Program-made: the position numbers and the translations under genes | The notes under the pieces: model-generated | Told to the model about the DNA's origin: nothing | The model's database searches: none | Seen by the model: the letters and a program-made list of their open reading frames with translations, nothing else | From: Quercus robur | Lineage: Eukaryota > Streptophyta > Magnoliopsida > Fagales > Fagaceae | DNA length: 64,000 nucleotides | Reading direction: 5' to 3' | Assembly: GCF_932294415.1 (NCBI RefSeq) | Contig: NC_065539.1 | Span: forward strand, 49,619,501-49,683,500 | Shown: positions 10,701 through 22,600 of the stretch, one piece after another | How positions within the stretch are numbered: the first letter of the stretch is position 1 | Layout: every line of letters begins with the position of its first letter

Positions 10701-12613
10701 TATTGCCACCTAAACGAAAAATCGCAATGTAAGTTATGCCTTACATACAGAATGACTTGTTAAAAACAGCATAATCTGATGGACTAGGCAAAATTCATAA
10801 ACTAAACGAAGAAAAGAGAGAGAATTAAGCATACCTCAATTTTGGAGCTTCATATCCTGCAGGAAAAATCAAACACAAAAAGTTGGAACATGATAGTGGT
10901 AATGAATTAACATAGCCAATAATTGTTCAACAAGAATTTCACCACTTCCATATTAATTTTCGATACCCAACCAAGCCCAGAACAGAAAAACAAATAAATA
11001 GTATAAAAACAATAAATAAATAAATAAGCATTTTTTTTTTTACGTGAATGCCTAAAACAAATACACTTGTGACTAAAAGTCTCTGTCTCTCTGATAAATT
11101 ATACAGGGGAGGGTTTGGATTTTGGAGCACTTAATCTCTCATTTTAATCCTATAACAAATTACCAATTCTCTTTTGAAACAATAAGAAATGATGAATTTA
11201 ATTATTTACAATATTATTCTAAGTTCTCACACTCTGGTTACTAGTAAGGAGAAACAGAAAAGGAACTAATTTAATATATATAATAGGACTAGATTCAAAT
11301 ACTTAAACTTTTAAATTAAGTAATGTATCACTATATAGTATTATGAGCCGTAATAGTTAAACATTGTGTACAAGACAATTGAAATCGTGTTATATAATTA
11401 TAAAATTGTGTTTTCAAAATATGATTTCACCGTCTCATAATTATAATTGAAATTGTATTTTCAAAATGCGGTTTCAGCTCAAATGTGTAACTCATTGTGT
11501 GTAACAATAATTAGCACAATATTATATTAAGGAGTATTGTATATGTTAAGGAGTGTTGTTACAGACAAAATTCCCTTTAAATTAGTTTGGAGAAAAACTT
11601 TTCAAACTCCTCTTATATATTTTTATTAGATGTGAATTTTGAAATTCTAACCGTTGAATTGCATTTTCTTTATATTCTTAGTACACATGTCAAATTTCAT
11701 TCAAATCGAATATTATTATTTTCTTTCAATCAATATACTTATTATTTATGCATAATTTTATACCACAAAAACTTGAAATATAAACATTTGATTGATGACA
11801 TAAATATTGATATTTAATCTTTTTGAAATTTTGTAAGTATAGAGAATATAATAAAAACATATATACAATCTAATGGTTGAATTTTAAAATTTTATATTCA
11901 ATAAAAAGATATATGAGAAGTTTGGAGGGTTTTGAAGAGAAACATTTTCCTATTGTTACCAGATGATCTCGGTAACACTCCAATCATTAGGAAAATAATA
12001 CTCATATTTTGAAGCAACATACAGATTAATGAAGATAAAATATGAACCTCTGATACTAATAGAAATCTTTTTTTTTTTGTTTTGGGTTCTCTCCAGAATT
12101 TCCAAGGATCAGGAATTTCGAAGGCCCCTATGTTATCACAGAATTTCCAAGGATCAGGAACTTCCATTTCTGAATGATTACTGGAGGTGCTAATCAATTT
12201 ACCGCCAGATTCATGTATATATAACCCAATTATTCATTAACCATAAAAGTCAACGCCTAGGTTACAGTTTGGAGTGAAAAACCAATAACTTTTCACAAAA
12301 TATTTTACAGCTACTTACTGAGGTGACAAATTCTTAATAGTAGATTATAAAATGATGTATGTAATGGATCTATACTAAAACTAATAAAAACCCAACAGTT
12401 GTGAAAATTATTGCCTTGGAAAAAAGTGAGTAAAGAAGCCAAGTATCAAAGAAACGTGCAAGTACCAAAGATGTCAGAGATGAGAATGATGGCATGCTTG
12501 GCATTAGGGGAGCCAGTGACATAGGTGCTGAGACCACAGAGTTGTTCAACATGGCCAGCTCCAGCACTTGGGTCTAAAGTTGGTGGGTTAGAGCAGCACT
12601 GATGTCCTGCCAT
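7705..12613 (-). CDS. Dienelactone hydrolase family protein (DLH-1)
   Basis: Seven exons: 12466-12613, 10835-10856, 10307-10433, 9806-9896, 9601-9690, 9014-9114 and 7705-7845. They sum to 720 bp (239 residues plus stop), all with GT-AG borders and consistent phase. The start MAGHQCCSNPP matches the paralogues. It is an alpha/beta hydrolase of the DLH family with nucleophile Cys127 in GFCWGG, Asp173 in GAEIDHIAPP and His206 in VSHGW. Plant members are often annotated as endo-1,3;1,4-beta-glucanase-like, but their true substrate is uncertain. No signal peptide is seen, so a cytosolic enzyme is likely. The segment FIREPFVLEDIANNP (75-89) differs from FFNGDPxVPDDANRP in the other two genes. Intron 1 (1.6 kb) carries a MITE. 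The gene appears intact. Confidence 0.93.
11555..11955. mobile_element. Long-TIR foldback MITE in intron 1 of DLH-1
   Basis: The two halves are imperfect inverted repeats (11575-11680 against about 11850-11945). The inner sequence matches the family seen at 14397-14792 and 16563-16958, including the block 'atttgattgatgacat'. It is noncoding. The outer borders are approximate. Confidence 0.65.
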
Positions 12614-13640
12614 CCTTCTTCTTATTTGATCAGCTGAGCAGCACAGACAGTCAAACACAAAAAAGTCACAAACACAAACACAAACACACTCTCCACAATC
12701 TTTGAGGTTGTGAGATTTTTGTAAAGAAATAAGGGTTGATAATCATATATAGATGTCACTCGGGCCACCACCTGGTCTGCCCAATAGGTCGTGTACTGTC
12801 ATCTATTAAAAAATATTTTATATCAAATAATACCATTTTATTAGTATCAAAATTTAATAAATGAAATATATGTGTACAAAAATAACTATTCATTAATATA
12901 TCTTTCAATTATTAGTGTGATTTAGTTATTTTTTACTGATATATATCACATTTATTAAATTTTAATATCACAAACATGATATTTTTTTAATACCAAACAC
13001 CTTCACGCCATCAATGACGTTACACATGAATTGGACCATTTATTATTATTATTATTATCAAAGTTCGTCATTCATGTTAATGATTGTCAAGTTTGAGTAC
13101 TTATTTGTCTATTTTTGTACAGTTTTAATTTACTTCTTTTTTTTCTTTCCTCCAATCTTCACTATTTTTTTTTTTTTTGGTAGTTCTTGTTTACAAGAAA
13201 AGGGGACTATTTATTATGGGTCATATTAGCAGATATCCTTGAGGCAATTTTTAATAAATCATAATAGGAAAGTTTTGACACTACTTTCATAAGAAATATA
13301 AAAAATTGTCAACAACATTTATTATTTTATCATTCTTCCAATAAAATGTTTCTAAAAATAGCTCCTAAACCAATGCTCATTGGTTAACATTTCCCATTTA
13401 CTATTACCACTTTGTACTTTACCAATCACAACTTGTTATGTGTGATTTGGGCCACAACTTGTTATGTGTGATTTGGGCCACCCTACTAGTCTTGCAATGG
13501 GTCATGTTGTGTCATCTCTCATGTCACTACTGATTTTATATAAGAATATGTAGGTCACCCCTAAATGGTTAAACATGCATTAAATTCAAATATAAGTTCT
13601 TTTAGGATTATATCACATATCATATTTTTTGCGTATGATT
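12614..13640. other. 5' flank of DLH-1 and AT-rich spacer
   Basis: The first 150 bp probably hold the promoter and 5' UTR of DLH-1. After that it is AT-rich sequence with an ATT microsatellite (13042-13060) and a 26-bp direct duplication at about 13427-13480 ('cttgttatgtgtgatttggg' twice). No gene is seen. Confidence 0.5.
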
Positions 13641-13697
13641 TTTTCCACAACATGATAAGATGGTTGATTATAAACGGTGGACAGTCACTTTGAACTT

Positions 13698-15227
13698 ATC
13701 ATTTTTTTTTTCCCATCACCCACAATCAACCATCTCGTAGCAGTAACCCCACAACAGTATACCAATATCAATTAGTACCAAAACATTTTGTTCTTCTAGC
13801 AAAACTGAAACGGTCTATGGTATGAAATTAATAGGACCAAATTGACAAAAATAAAATTTATGGGATCAAAATGACAATTGACCAAACTTAATTGATGTAA
13901 TTTGCATTTTTGTTTTCTTTTTTTTTTTTTTTTTTGCACGTCAAGTCAACTGATGATAATTACGACATGGTAAAAGAACTTATTACAAATTTACTCCAAT
14001 CAATTATGCATTTTACCTAATCATTCACTTAAAATTTTATTTTGATACCCAAAATAAAATTATTAATTTGATGTTTCGTTGAAGACATCTCCTTTGCCAA
14101 GAATTTTGGAATTAAACTACCAAATCTTAGCTAAAATCACTTTTTTCATTTACCAACAATGTTTTTCTACAAGAGCCAGATTATTTATTTTTAATAATTC
14201 AACAGTTACAATAGGGAGATTTGAACATTGAATCTCTCTATTAAAAATATTAGGAGGTGTTAATTAGTTGAAGTACAAAATTGGACCTACACAACTAATA
14301 AAAGTAAAGTGTTGGTAATAATATGAGAGTACTGTGAGTGTGCTAAAAGCCTAAAAGGAAGAAGTTCCATAGTTGGGGTTAATTATATAGAATAAGGGCT
14401 AAATTTGACAGCAAATTTTGTTGTAGTTTAAAATTACAACTTTACTCAATACTTTTTTATTGGATGTAAATTTTGAGAAATCTACTGTTGAATTACATTT
14501 TCTTCTTATATTCTTTATGTTTGCAAAGTTTTCAAAAGATTAAATATCAATAGCTATGTCATCAATCAAATGTTTAAATTTTAATTTTTTGTAGTCTAAA
14601 ATTATGCATAGAAATAAGTTTATAGATCGAATAGTAAATAAAATCCAACTGGTAGAAAATTTTACATGTGTGTTAAGAACATAAAGAAAATGCAATTCAA
14701 CGATTAAATTTTCAAAATTTGTTGTCATGTTAATTTTTTAAGTGAGAGTTATAACTTTAAACTACAATCAAATTTGTAACCAAATTTTGTCCATAAAATA
14801 ATATTAATTAACATATAATTAGATTATTTTACACAAAATATAAATATTAGTTTTGTTTTTCCTTCCTATAGTAGAAACTTAAAGCACAAGGTCATTCTAG
14901 GAGATTTGATCATCCTTTAGATTGGCTAATTAAAATTGATGAGACCAATAGAGTATAGAGTCATAGAGTGTCACTAATTTTATTTTGTTATTTTTTTTTT
15001 TTTTTGAAAGCTGACCATTCTATTAGTATCATCAAACCGAAAGGAACAGGCTAACGAATAACTATAACAACAACAAATAGAAAATACAAATAAAGCAAAC
15101 CAACTCAACTATCTTGTATTCTAGTTATAATAACAACAAAACAAGTAAGACAAACACAAATAAAACGAATCAACTCAAATCTCAATATCAGAATCCGTCT
15201 TAACCACCCCGCCCCCCCAAAAACAAA

Positions 15228-15259
<32 letters not shown>

Positions 15260-15680
15260 AATAAAAAAAAATAAAAAAAAATAAAAAAAAAAAACAGAAA
15301 GGAAGAAGAACATGGATAGAAATAGAATTTTATGAATGCGGGCCAAAATAATTATAATAAAAAATATAAAATTGAATCAATTTAATAGTATCATATAAGA
15401 AATATGAAGAGTTTGGGAGGGGGGTTAACCATATTTCTTTTGAAAATTTTAGGTAAATTTAGAGGTAAAAATCTAATATTTAAGAAGTTTGGAGGACCAA
15501 CCATATATTTTTTGAAAAATTTAGGAAGCTTTAGGGGTAATTTTATAAAATTAGAAAAGTTTGGACGGGCCACCCTTCTAAGTGGTCCGCCCCTGAGAAG
15601 AAGAAGCCAAATTGGAACAAATAACGAAATAAAAATGAATTCTTAAAAAGTGAAAGAAACACATAATGTTTGTGATTATC
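13698..15680. repeat. Tandem duplication, unit A (about 2.0 kb)
   Basis: Unit A runs from 'ttatcattttttttttccc' to the junction after 'cacataatgtttgtga' near 15680. It is followed directly by unit B (15680-17881) with the same order of segments, long stretches being nearly identical. It is noncoding and contains one MITE (14397-14792). Near 15225-15295 it has a C run and TA/A-rich low-complexity sequence. Confidence 0.9.
14397..14792. mobile_element. Long-TIR foldback MITE, copy in unit A
   Basis: About 396 bp. The left end 'ggctaaatttgacagcaaat' and the reverse complement of the right end 'ggacaaaatttggttacaaa' are related, and the inverted similarity runs some 150 bp inward. The flanks 'atagaataag' and 'ataaaataat' could be a decayed 10-bp target duplication, which would suggest a Mutator-like origin. 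It is noncoding. Confidence 0.7.
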
Positions 15681-16320
15681 ATTTTTTTTTTCCATCATCC
15701 ACAATCAACCATCTCATAGCAGTAACCCCACAATAGTATACCAATATCAATTAGTATCAAAACATTTCGTTCTTCTAGCAAAACTGAAACGGTCTATGGT
15801 ATGAAATTAATAGAACCAAATTGACAAAAATAAAATTTATGGGATCAAAATGACAATTGACCAAACTTAATGAATGTAATTTGCATTTTTGTTTTCTATT
15901 TTTTTTTTTTTTTTGCACGTCAAGTCAACTGATGATAATTAAGACATGGTAAAAGAACTTATTACAAATTTACTCCAATCAATTATGCATATACCTAATC
16001 ATTCACTTAAAATTTTATTTTGATACCCCAAAATAAAATTATTAATTTGATGTTTCATTGAAGACATCTCCTTTGCCAAGAATTTTGGAATTAAACTACC
16101 AAATCTTAGCTAAAATCACTTTTTCCATTTACCAACAATGTTTTTCTACAAGAGCCAGATTATTTATTTTTAATAATTCAATAGTTACAATATGGAGATT
16201 TGAATATTGAATCTCTCTATTAAAAATATTAGGAGGTGTTAATTAGTTGAGGTACAAAATTGGACCTACACAACTAATAAAAGTAAAGTGTTGGTAATTG
16301 TGGAGACTTTTTGCCTCAGC

Positions 16321-16558
16321 TCGGCCAATAGCTTGCTTGTAACCAATTTTGGCTTGAATCCCACATCGAAGGAAAACCCCCCCACTTGCTGCCTTATAAG
16401 CTGTGAAGCTAAGGGAGTAGTGTATCACCAAGCATCTGATCAGAGGCTTGGTGGTACACTACTCCCTTAGCTTCACAGCTTATAAGGCAGCAAGTGGGGG
16501 GGTTTTCCTTCGATGTGGGATTCAAGCCAAAATTGGTTACAAGCAAGCTATTGGCCGA
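16321..16558. repeat. Near-perfect spacerless palindrome (2 x 119 bp)
   Basis: Bases 16321-16439 and the reverse complement of 16440-16558 agree at 117 of 119 positions by my reading. The centre lies between 16439 and 16440 in the palindrome TCTGATCAGA, with no spacer. Each arm contains ATCCCACATCG and, 26 bp later, TATAA. It is present only in unit B of the tandem duplication. It is noncoding; transcripts would form a perfect hairpin. It could be an inverted duplication of a promoter fragment or a foldback element. Confidence 0.95.
16358..16399 (+). promoter_or_regulatory. USE-like plus TATA motif pair in the left palindrome arm (mirrored in the right arm)
   Basis: ATCCCACATCG at 16358-16368 fits the plant snRNA upstream sequence element RTCCCACATCG exactly. 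TATAA follows at 16395-16399. The centre-to-centre distance of about 34 bp fits the Pol II-type spacing of plant U-snRNA genes. The right arm carries the same pair in reverse, pointing at the centre. No snRNA body is visible, so function is doubtful. Similar motifs also occur in some retroelement ends. Confidence 0.4.
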
Positions 16559-16562
16559 TAAA

Positions 16563-16958
16563 GGCTAAATTTGACAGCAAATTTGGTTGTAGTCTAAGAC
16601 TACAACTTTACTCAATACTTTTTTATTGGATGTGAATTTTGAGAAATCTACTGTTGAATTACATTTTCTTCTTATATCCTTTATGTTTGCAAAGTTTTCA
16701 AAAGATTAAATATCAATAGCTATGTCATCAATCAAATGTTTAAATTTTAATTTTTTGTAGTCTAAAATTATGCCTAGAAATAAGTTTATAGATCGAATAG
16801 TAAATAAAATCCAACTGGTAGAAAATTTTACATGTGTGTTAAGAACATAAAGAAAATACAATTCGACGGTTAAATTTTCAAAATTTGTTGTCATGTTAAT
16901 TTTTTAAGTGAGAGTTGTAGCTTTAAACTACAATCAAATTTGTAACCAAATTTTGTCC
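16563..16958. mobile_element. Long-TIR foldback MITE, copy in unit B
   Basis: Duplicate of the element at 14397-14792, nearly identical, with the same ends. Its left end directly abuts the palindrome-bearing insert. Confidence 0.7.
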
Positions 16959-17881
16959 ATAAAATAATATTAATTAACATATAATTAGATTATTTTACAC
17001 AAAATATAAATATTAGTTTTTTTTTTTCCTTCCTATAGTAGAAACTTAAAGCACAAGGTCATTCTATGAGATTTGATCATCCTTTAGATTGGCTAATTAA
17101 AATTGATGAGACCAATAGAGTATAGAGTCATAGAGTGTCACTAATTTTATTTTATTTTATTTTTTGTTGAAAGCTGACTATTCTATTAGTATCATCAAAC
17201 CGAAAGGAACAGGCTAACTAATAACAATAACAACAACAAATAGAAAATACAAATAAAGCAAACCAACTCAACTATCTTGTATTCTAGTTATAATAACAAC
17301 AAAACAAGTAAGACAAACACAAATAAAACGAATCAACTCAAATCTCAATATCAGAATCCGTCTTAACCACCCACCACCCCCCCCCCCCCCCATAACAAAA
17401 AAATATATATATAAAAAAAAATAAAAAAAAAGTAAAAAAAAATAAAAACAGAAAGGAAGAAGAACATGGATAGAAATAGAATTTTATGAATGCGGGCCAA
17501 AATAATTATAATAAAAAATATAAAATTGAATCAATTTAATAGTATCATATAAGAAATATGAAGAGTTTGGGAGGGGGGTTAACCATATTTCTTTTGAAAA
17601 TTTTAGGTAAATTTAGAGGTAAAAATCTAATATTTAAGAAGTTTGGAGGACCAACCATATATTTTTTGAAAAATTTAGGAAGCTTTAGGGGTAATTTTAT
17701 AAAATTAGAAAAGTTTGGACGGGCCACCCTTCTAAGTGGTCCACCCCTGAAGAAGAAGAAGCCAATTTTTTTTTTTTTTTTTTTTTTTTTTGATAAAGAA
17801 GAAGAAGAAGAAGCCAAATTGGAACAAATAACAAAATAAAAATGAATTCTTAAAAAGTGAAAGAAACACATAATGTTTGTG

Positions 17882-19620
17882 ATGTTACCTCAAATGTGAC
17901 CACATCTAAGCAAAAAAAGTCTAATAAAAAAGAGAGATATTTATAATTTGGGGAACCAAATAACCAAATGTATATTCTTAGAACTTAAATATGAAGAAAA
18001 GGAGAATATGAAAAGATTGAGAGAAATTAACGAGACAAATTGGCTAATAAATTGAAAATAAAAGAGAAAAAGGATTATCTACATGGCATTAGGAAAAAGG
18101 AAGGAGAAAAAGAAACTGTTTTTTTTATTTGTAATTTAAGTGTTTAATTACAACATGTATATCATAACTTGTAACTTTTATTATATATTATATTATATGA
18201 TATGAAATCGTTCTCAAAAAAAATATTATATGATATGAATCAGTTGAAAATGCATGTGATTAACATAAAATTTTGATTTAAAGGTCTAAGTCAAGAATGA
18301 ATCTAGACAAATGGTAGTCAATATTCGCAATGACATGCCGAATGGAGTGAGGGTGTAATAGTCTATATAGACTACTTTAAGTTTAAGGAGGGCCCCTGAA
18401 CTCAAACATCACTCTACCTTGAATGATGGGTCAAAACTCCAACCATAAGCATTATTTAATAAGCAGATGAGTAATTTGGGAATCCCGTGCAAATTGGACT
18501 CAAAAGTGGACTGTACTAATTAAAGTGATAAATTTACTAATTTCTTCTTTGAAAAAAGTAATTTTATAGTTGTACAGGGATTTAAATCCTGAAGGCTGTG
18601 TTAGAAGCAGTAAAAAGTGCCGAAGTCTCCGCTAGAAGCACTAGAAGGTTTTACAGATCGTAGTTGAGTTACAAAGCTCTTAGAGAATCTATCTACTTAA
18701 TTGCTATTGACCTTACCTCTCTTCTTGTTTTCTATATTCTTGTTTTGGATTGAAGGAAGTGGCTGACCATACAATGAATGAGTGGTCCCTTGACATGTGC
18801 CTGTATACCGTTAGGCAAACAAATATGTTAATATTTTAGCTGACGGTGGAAGGATACAACATACTAAAAGTGCATAATCAGTGTACTATTTTTGTATTTT
18901 ACGTTCTATTTATTTGATTGTAAAATGTTTTACAATAAATATTTACAGCACTTTACCGGCTTCATTATAAAATTTGACCAATCAAAAAAAATGTTTTTTG
19001 CTATGCTAACTATAAAATCATTTGTAAAATGTTGTAAAAAGTATTATCTTTATAAATTTGGTAAAACATTTTATAAAAATACACAAAGGCTCTCCCCCAT
19101 CTAATGATTGGGTCATTGGTCTAATATAATTCGGTGTTGACAATTCGACAGCTAAAACTGCTAGTATTGGCTTTTGATCACCAAACCTCCGACACTGACA
19201 GCTATGGTGATTGAGCCACTAGTTTTTGTGGTTTGTATTTGAAAATTTTACAATTCACACTAAATATTTGAAAATATTTTATTGAAAATGTTTTAGAAAG
19301 TGAAACAAACAGAGCTTTGAGGTGAATAATTTTATATTGCTACATTCCAACTCCCAACCCCTAATTTTTGTAATCATTTTTTTTAATGCACCTTCCATTA
19401 GCATTAAATAAAATCTGGGCCATGTTACTTGCTAGCAAGTGTTCTAAAGGGACATGTTAAGAATAATGAATATTTAATTATGAATTGTAATATATAAGAC
19501 CGTCACGAGACAATTTCATCAAACATTTCTCTTACATGTGGGATTCACATGCATGGAAACCAAAAATATTTTAAGAACGATATCTTTATAAGACATCTTT
19601 ATAAGACCATCTCATAAGAT
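17882..19620. other. Gene-free spacer
   Basis: AT-rich sequence without recognisable exons. Around 18900-19100 and 19230-19330 there are AAAATGTTTTA-like segments in both orientations that look like a decayed foldback repeat. I cannot fix borders. Confidence 0.45.
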
Positions 19621-19631
19621 AATTTTTCATT

Positions 19632-19789
19632 TTTTTTAAGAGAGTTTTAATATATAGCGTCCATTTCTAATAATAGCTATTTATCATCAAATAAAGATAT
19701 CAATTGGTTTTTGGAGTAGGCAGAGATTGAACCATAAATCTCTTATTCAATTATTAGAGACTTTATTAGTTGAGCTAACTAGAACCCAC
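19632..19789 (-). mobile_element. tRNA-derived SINE, copy 1
   Basis: Flanked by an exact 11-bp target duplication, aatttttcatt (19621-19631 and 19790-19800). On the minus strand it starts 'gtgggttctagttagctcaa', with an A-box-like TTAGCTCAACTAA. A B-box-like GGTTCAATC follows, and it ends in a T/A-rich tail. Same family as 20171-20346 and 62665-62836. Confidence 0.88.
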
Positions 19790-20010
19790 AATTTTTCATT
19801 AAAGATGATTGAGTAGTTTCTTGCTAATGCTAGCTATGGTCTAGAATAAGGATTTCTAATGTAAATACTTTTTAAAGTCATATATTTTAGATCTTATTTT
19901 ATATGGCAATTATTTGGGTATCAAAAGATTCTTCTTTTTTGAGAGCATATCCAATATCTTCAAATGTTAAAAAGTAGATAGAGAGAGAGGAGTTATTTTA
20001 TCAATTTTTC

Positions 20011-20551
20011 ACAAGTTGATGTTTTCTAGTTGAACACAAGAATAGAAAATGTTATCCTTCATTATAATTTATATACCTTTCTTTTTAGATATAATATATA
20101 TGTTTGATCCGCAAACCTTTCTTTTTTAAAACTACATCACTATCTTACTCATTTCACGAGTTGATGTTTTTTTTTTTTTTTTTCTTTTTTTTGAGGGAAA
20201 GTTTCAACCTATGGCGTTCGTTTCTGATAATAGCTCTTTATCATTATACCAAGACACCAATCAGTTTTTGATGGAGGCGGGAATTGAACTCCAGATCACT
20301 TATACAACCATCAGAGATTTTACCAGTTGAGCTAACTGGAACCCACACAAGTTGATGTTTTCTAATTGCGCATAAGAATAGAAAATGTGATCCTTCATTA
20401 TAATTTATAAACCTTTCTTTTTTTATACTATATATATGTTTGATCCTTCACCACAAGCCTTTCTTTTTTAAAACTACATCACTATCTTACTCATTTCACA
20501 AGTTGATGTTTGTAATTGCGCACAAGAATAAAAAATATAATCCTTCATTAT
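20011..20551. repeat. Minisatellite of about 150-bp units, broken by two elements
   Basis: Units begin 'aca(a/c)gagttgatgttt'-like. Unit 1 is 20011-20155; unit 2 is 20347-20497, with its start also duplicated at 20156-20170 by the SINE. Unit 3 is 20498-20551 and continues at 24429-24549 after the LTR element. All share 'aaactacatcactat' near their ends. Confidence 0.85.
20171..20346 (-). mobile_element. tRNA-derived SINE, copy 2
   Basis: Target duplication acgagttgatgtttt / acaagttgatgtttt (20156-20170 and 20347-20361, one mismatch). On the minus strand it opens 'gtgggttccagttagctcaa', with A box TAGCTCAACTGG and B box GGAGTTCAATTCC, and ends in a long A tail. This is the best-preserved copy of the family here. 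It landed at the border of two minisatellite units. Confidence 0.92.
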
Positions 20552-22319
20552 TGTAAGGACTCGATTTGTAACGACCCAAAATGATACTGGGTTCACACGT
20601 AAATAGGCCCAAACAATATCATTTATAGAGCGTGGGTTTGGAAGGCTGGGCCTTGGTCACCGGACGGTGGTTAGTCGTGGTGTTCATACAGAATTAAATC
20701 GTGTTCGCTCAAGGAGTCTTTCTCCTAGAGGCAGACTGGGAGGCTCTGGTTTTTTGGCCTTTTTTCCTAGCCCCTTCTCCCGGATTGCTTGTTCCTCTTT
20801 TTATATTAGCCTGTATTCCTTATCCTTCGTCCACGTGTAGGATCGACTTTTTCCAAGACTGATACTTGTCCCATCAGCCCATACCCAAAGTGGTTGGGGG
20901 TGGTTGTAAAAGTTGAAGAGCATGGCTCTGTCAGGTGCAGAATGCTTTATTGCAGTTCTGGCAGCCTTTTACTTGTGCTGTTTCCGCACTGTGATCACTC
21001 TTCCTTTTAGGGGCATTTATGGCATGCTGAGCAGGAGCTCGTCCTCGGCCCTTTCCTTAGGCCATCCTCGACTCTCATGGTGCGTCATCGGCCTTGTATC
21101 TCCTCGGCGCAGGCCCTGAGCCTTAACATGAAAATGGGCTGGGGTCACAAATTCTCTGGCCCCACAATAGCCCTTCAAAATCTTGCTATCCGACCTCTTG
21201 GTCGGAGAGGAGGGTTTTGGTGATGCCACATTTTTATTGTGGTTTGCTTAGATCTACCCTTCATCAATGCGGGTGTCTCTTCATCTATCTAGGAAACACG
21301 TCGGACTACGAGACATTCCTTTAAATTCATTCACGATGCGCTCTTGCCGTTTCAATGTTCGAGACGTGTCTTTAATGATTTCCCTTTACGAGACCATTTA
21401 AATCCGACGGTTATTGACGGCGCGGGGAAGTGGAGTGGGTATATTCCCGTTTACAGATTTTCTTGGAAATTTGGATAGATTAAATGCCTCCCGTTTTGTC
21501 CTTCATATAAGAAGAAAGGCAAGAGGTTACTTCTCTTACTCAGAGACCTTTTAATCCTTTTAAAGTCTGAAACCCTTAGCCTCCCCCAGAGTTTCCCTTA
21601 TCTGCTCGCTTACACCTTGAATTGTGATACGTCTGAGATAGGAGCGGGAATGAAGAGACCATACCCATCCCAGAAATGCCATGTTCTTCTGAAGCTCAAA
21701 ATGGCTCGGTTAGGGCAGGGATGGCAGAGACTCAAGATACTTCTCATCCTCCCTTCAGCCAAAATCCGAAGTAAGGGCTCGTCGCGTCAAACTTTTGGTG
21801 CGACTGAGCTGGGGTCACCCGTTATCAGTACCAGTCGCTCTCTTATGAGCATAGCTAACATGGCACCAGCGTGTTAGGAGTCAGGACTGACGCAGGGACA
21901 AAGTATCCCTGCTTCTTCCTCTCTTCCTTCACTGGTTCCTCCTTTTGCCTCCCCTTGTTCTTCTTTCCCATCACCAGATCCATCCTGGTACTTTTCCTTC
22001 TTCCTCTTCTTCTCCTCTTCCACCAAGGGAGGTCCTCCTCTCAATATGGGTGCTACTGGGGCAGAATTTGGAAAGACTTCGGATCAGAGCTTAAAAAGAC
22101 TTCTTGTCGTTTGTTTGTTTGTTTTTTTTTTTTTTTTTTGCAATTCGTTTTCTGTATAGGCTTGTTTAAGCCCTTCATTGTACGCTGCAATACCTCTTTA
22201 TATTAATAAAAGTCAACATCGCTTTATTTTGTATATTCTACCTCTTTTTTCTGAAATGGTTATGCCGTAAATAGACGTACTACCATATGACTTCTTTTTT
22301 ATTTTTATAATCTAAACAA

Positions 22320-22600
22320 TGCTTAGGGCCGAAATCCCAGTTAATAAAAAGACCTTGCTCTATGCTTATTGAAACTATCCGGCACAATAATGCCGACTTG
22401 AACAAATGATATTTAGGGAAAAAACCTTTGTTTGAGAGAAAGATGCAATTCTGTACTTATCGGGCTATTCGGCTTGATAATGCCGTCCTAAAAAAGCAAT
22501 ACTTAGGGCTGAAACCCCTGCTAAGGAAAAGATGTTAAGAAAAAGATGTTATTATGAACTTAATAGAGCTGTTCGGCACAACAATGCCGACCTGAGAAAG
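22320..22600. repeat. Three imperfect repeats of about 110 bp inside the LTR element
   Basis: The motif 'ggcacaataatgccgac' recurs with changes near 22381, 22470 and 22571, each preceded or followed by a 'ttagggc(t)gaaa(t/c)cc' block. It belongs to the noncoding interior of the LTR element. Confidence 0.6.

Larger units (their letters stand above)
15680..17881. repeat. Tandem duplication, unit B (about 2.2 kb)
   Basis: Second copy of 13698-15680. It differs by replacement of about 80-90 bp (14317-14396 in unit A) with the palindrome-bearing insert at about 16299-16562. It also has a poly-T tract at 17767-17791 and a longer C run at 17376-17391. The end 'cacataatgtttgtga' is followed by unique sequence, which marks the duplication edge near 17881. 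Confidence 0.9.

Noticed and set aside
14540-14728. Conserved 62-codon frame, found again at 16706-16894 and, on the other strand, at 11587-11817
   Set aside because: All copies lie in the same foldback MITE family. Similarity covers noncoding flanks equally, and the frame runs in opposite orientation in one copy, so it reflects shared element sequence, not a protein.
15001-15200. T-run followed by conserved sequence (also at 17155-17360), possible reversed LINE 3' end
   Set aside because: No reverse transcriptase or RNase H similarity and no target duplication were found, so the class cannot be supported.
15391-15646. Overlapping frames of 60-80 codons on both strands, repeated at 17545-17871
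   Set aside because: Low-complexity G/T/A-rich repeat duplicated within the 2-kb tandem unit; no known domain and no codon bias.
19632-19789. tRNA gene suggested by A-box and B-box motifs
   Set aside because: The flanking target duplication, tail and two further copies identify a SINE. No cloverleaf with an acceptor stem is seen.
20913-21877. Plus-strand frames within the LTR element (20913-21119 and 21617-21877)
   Set aside because: They lie in the LTR and interior of an element read from the minus strand. They are short and have no family resemblance.
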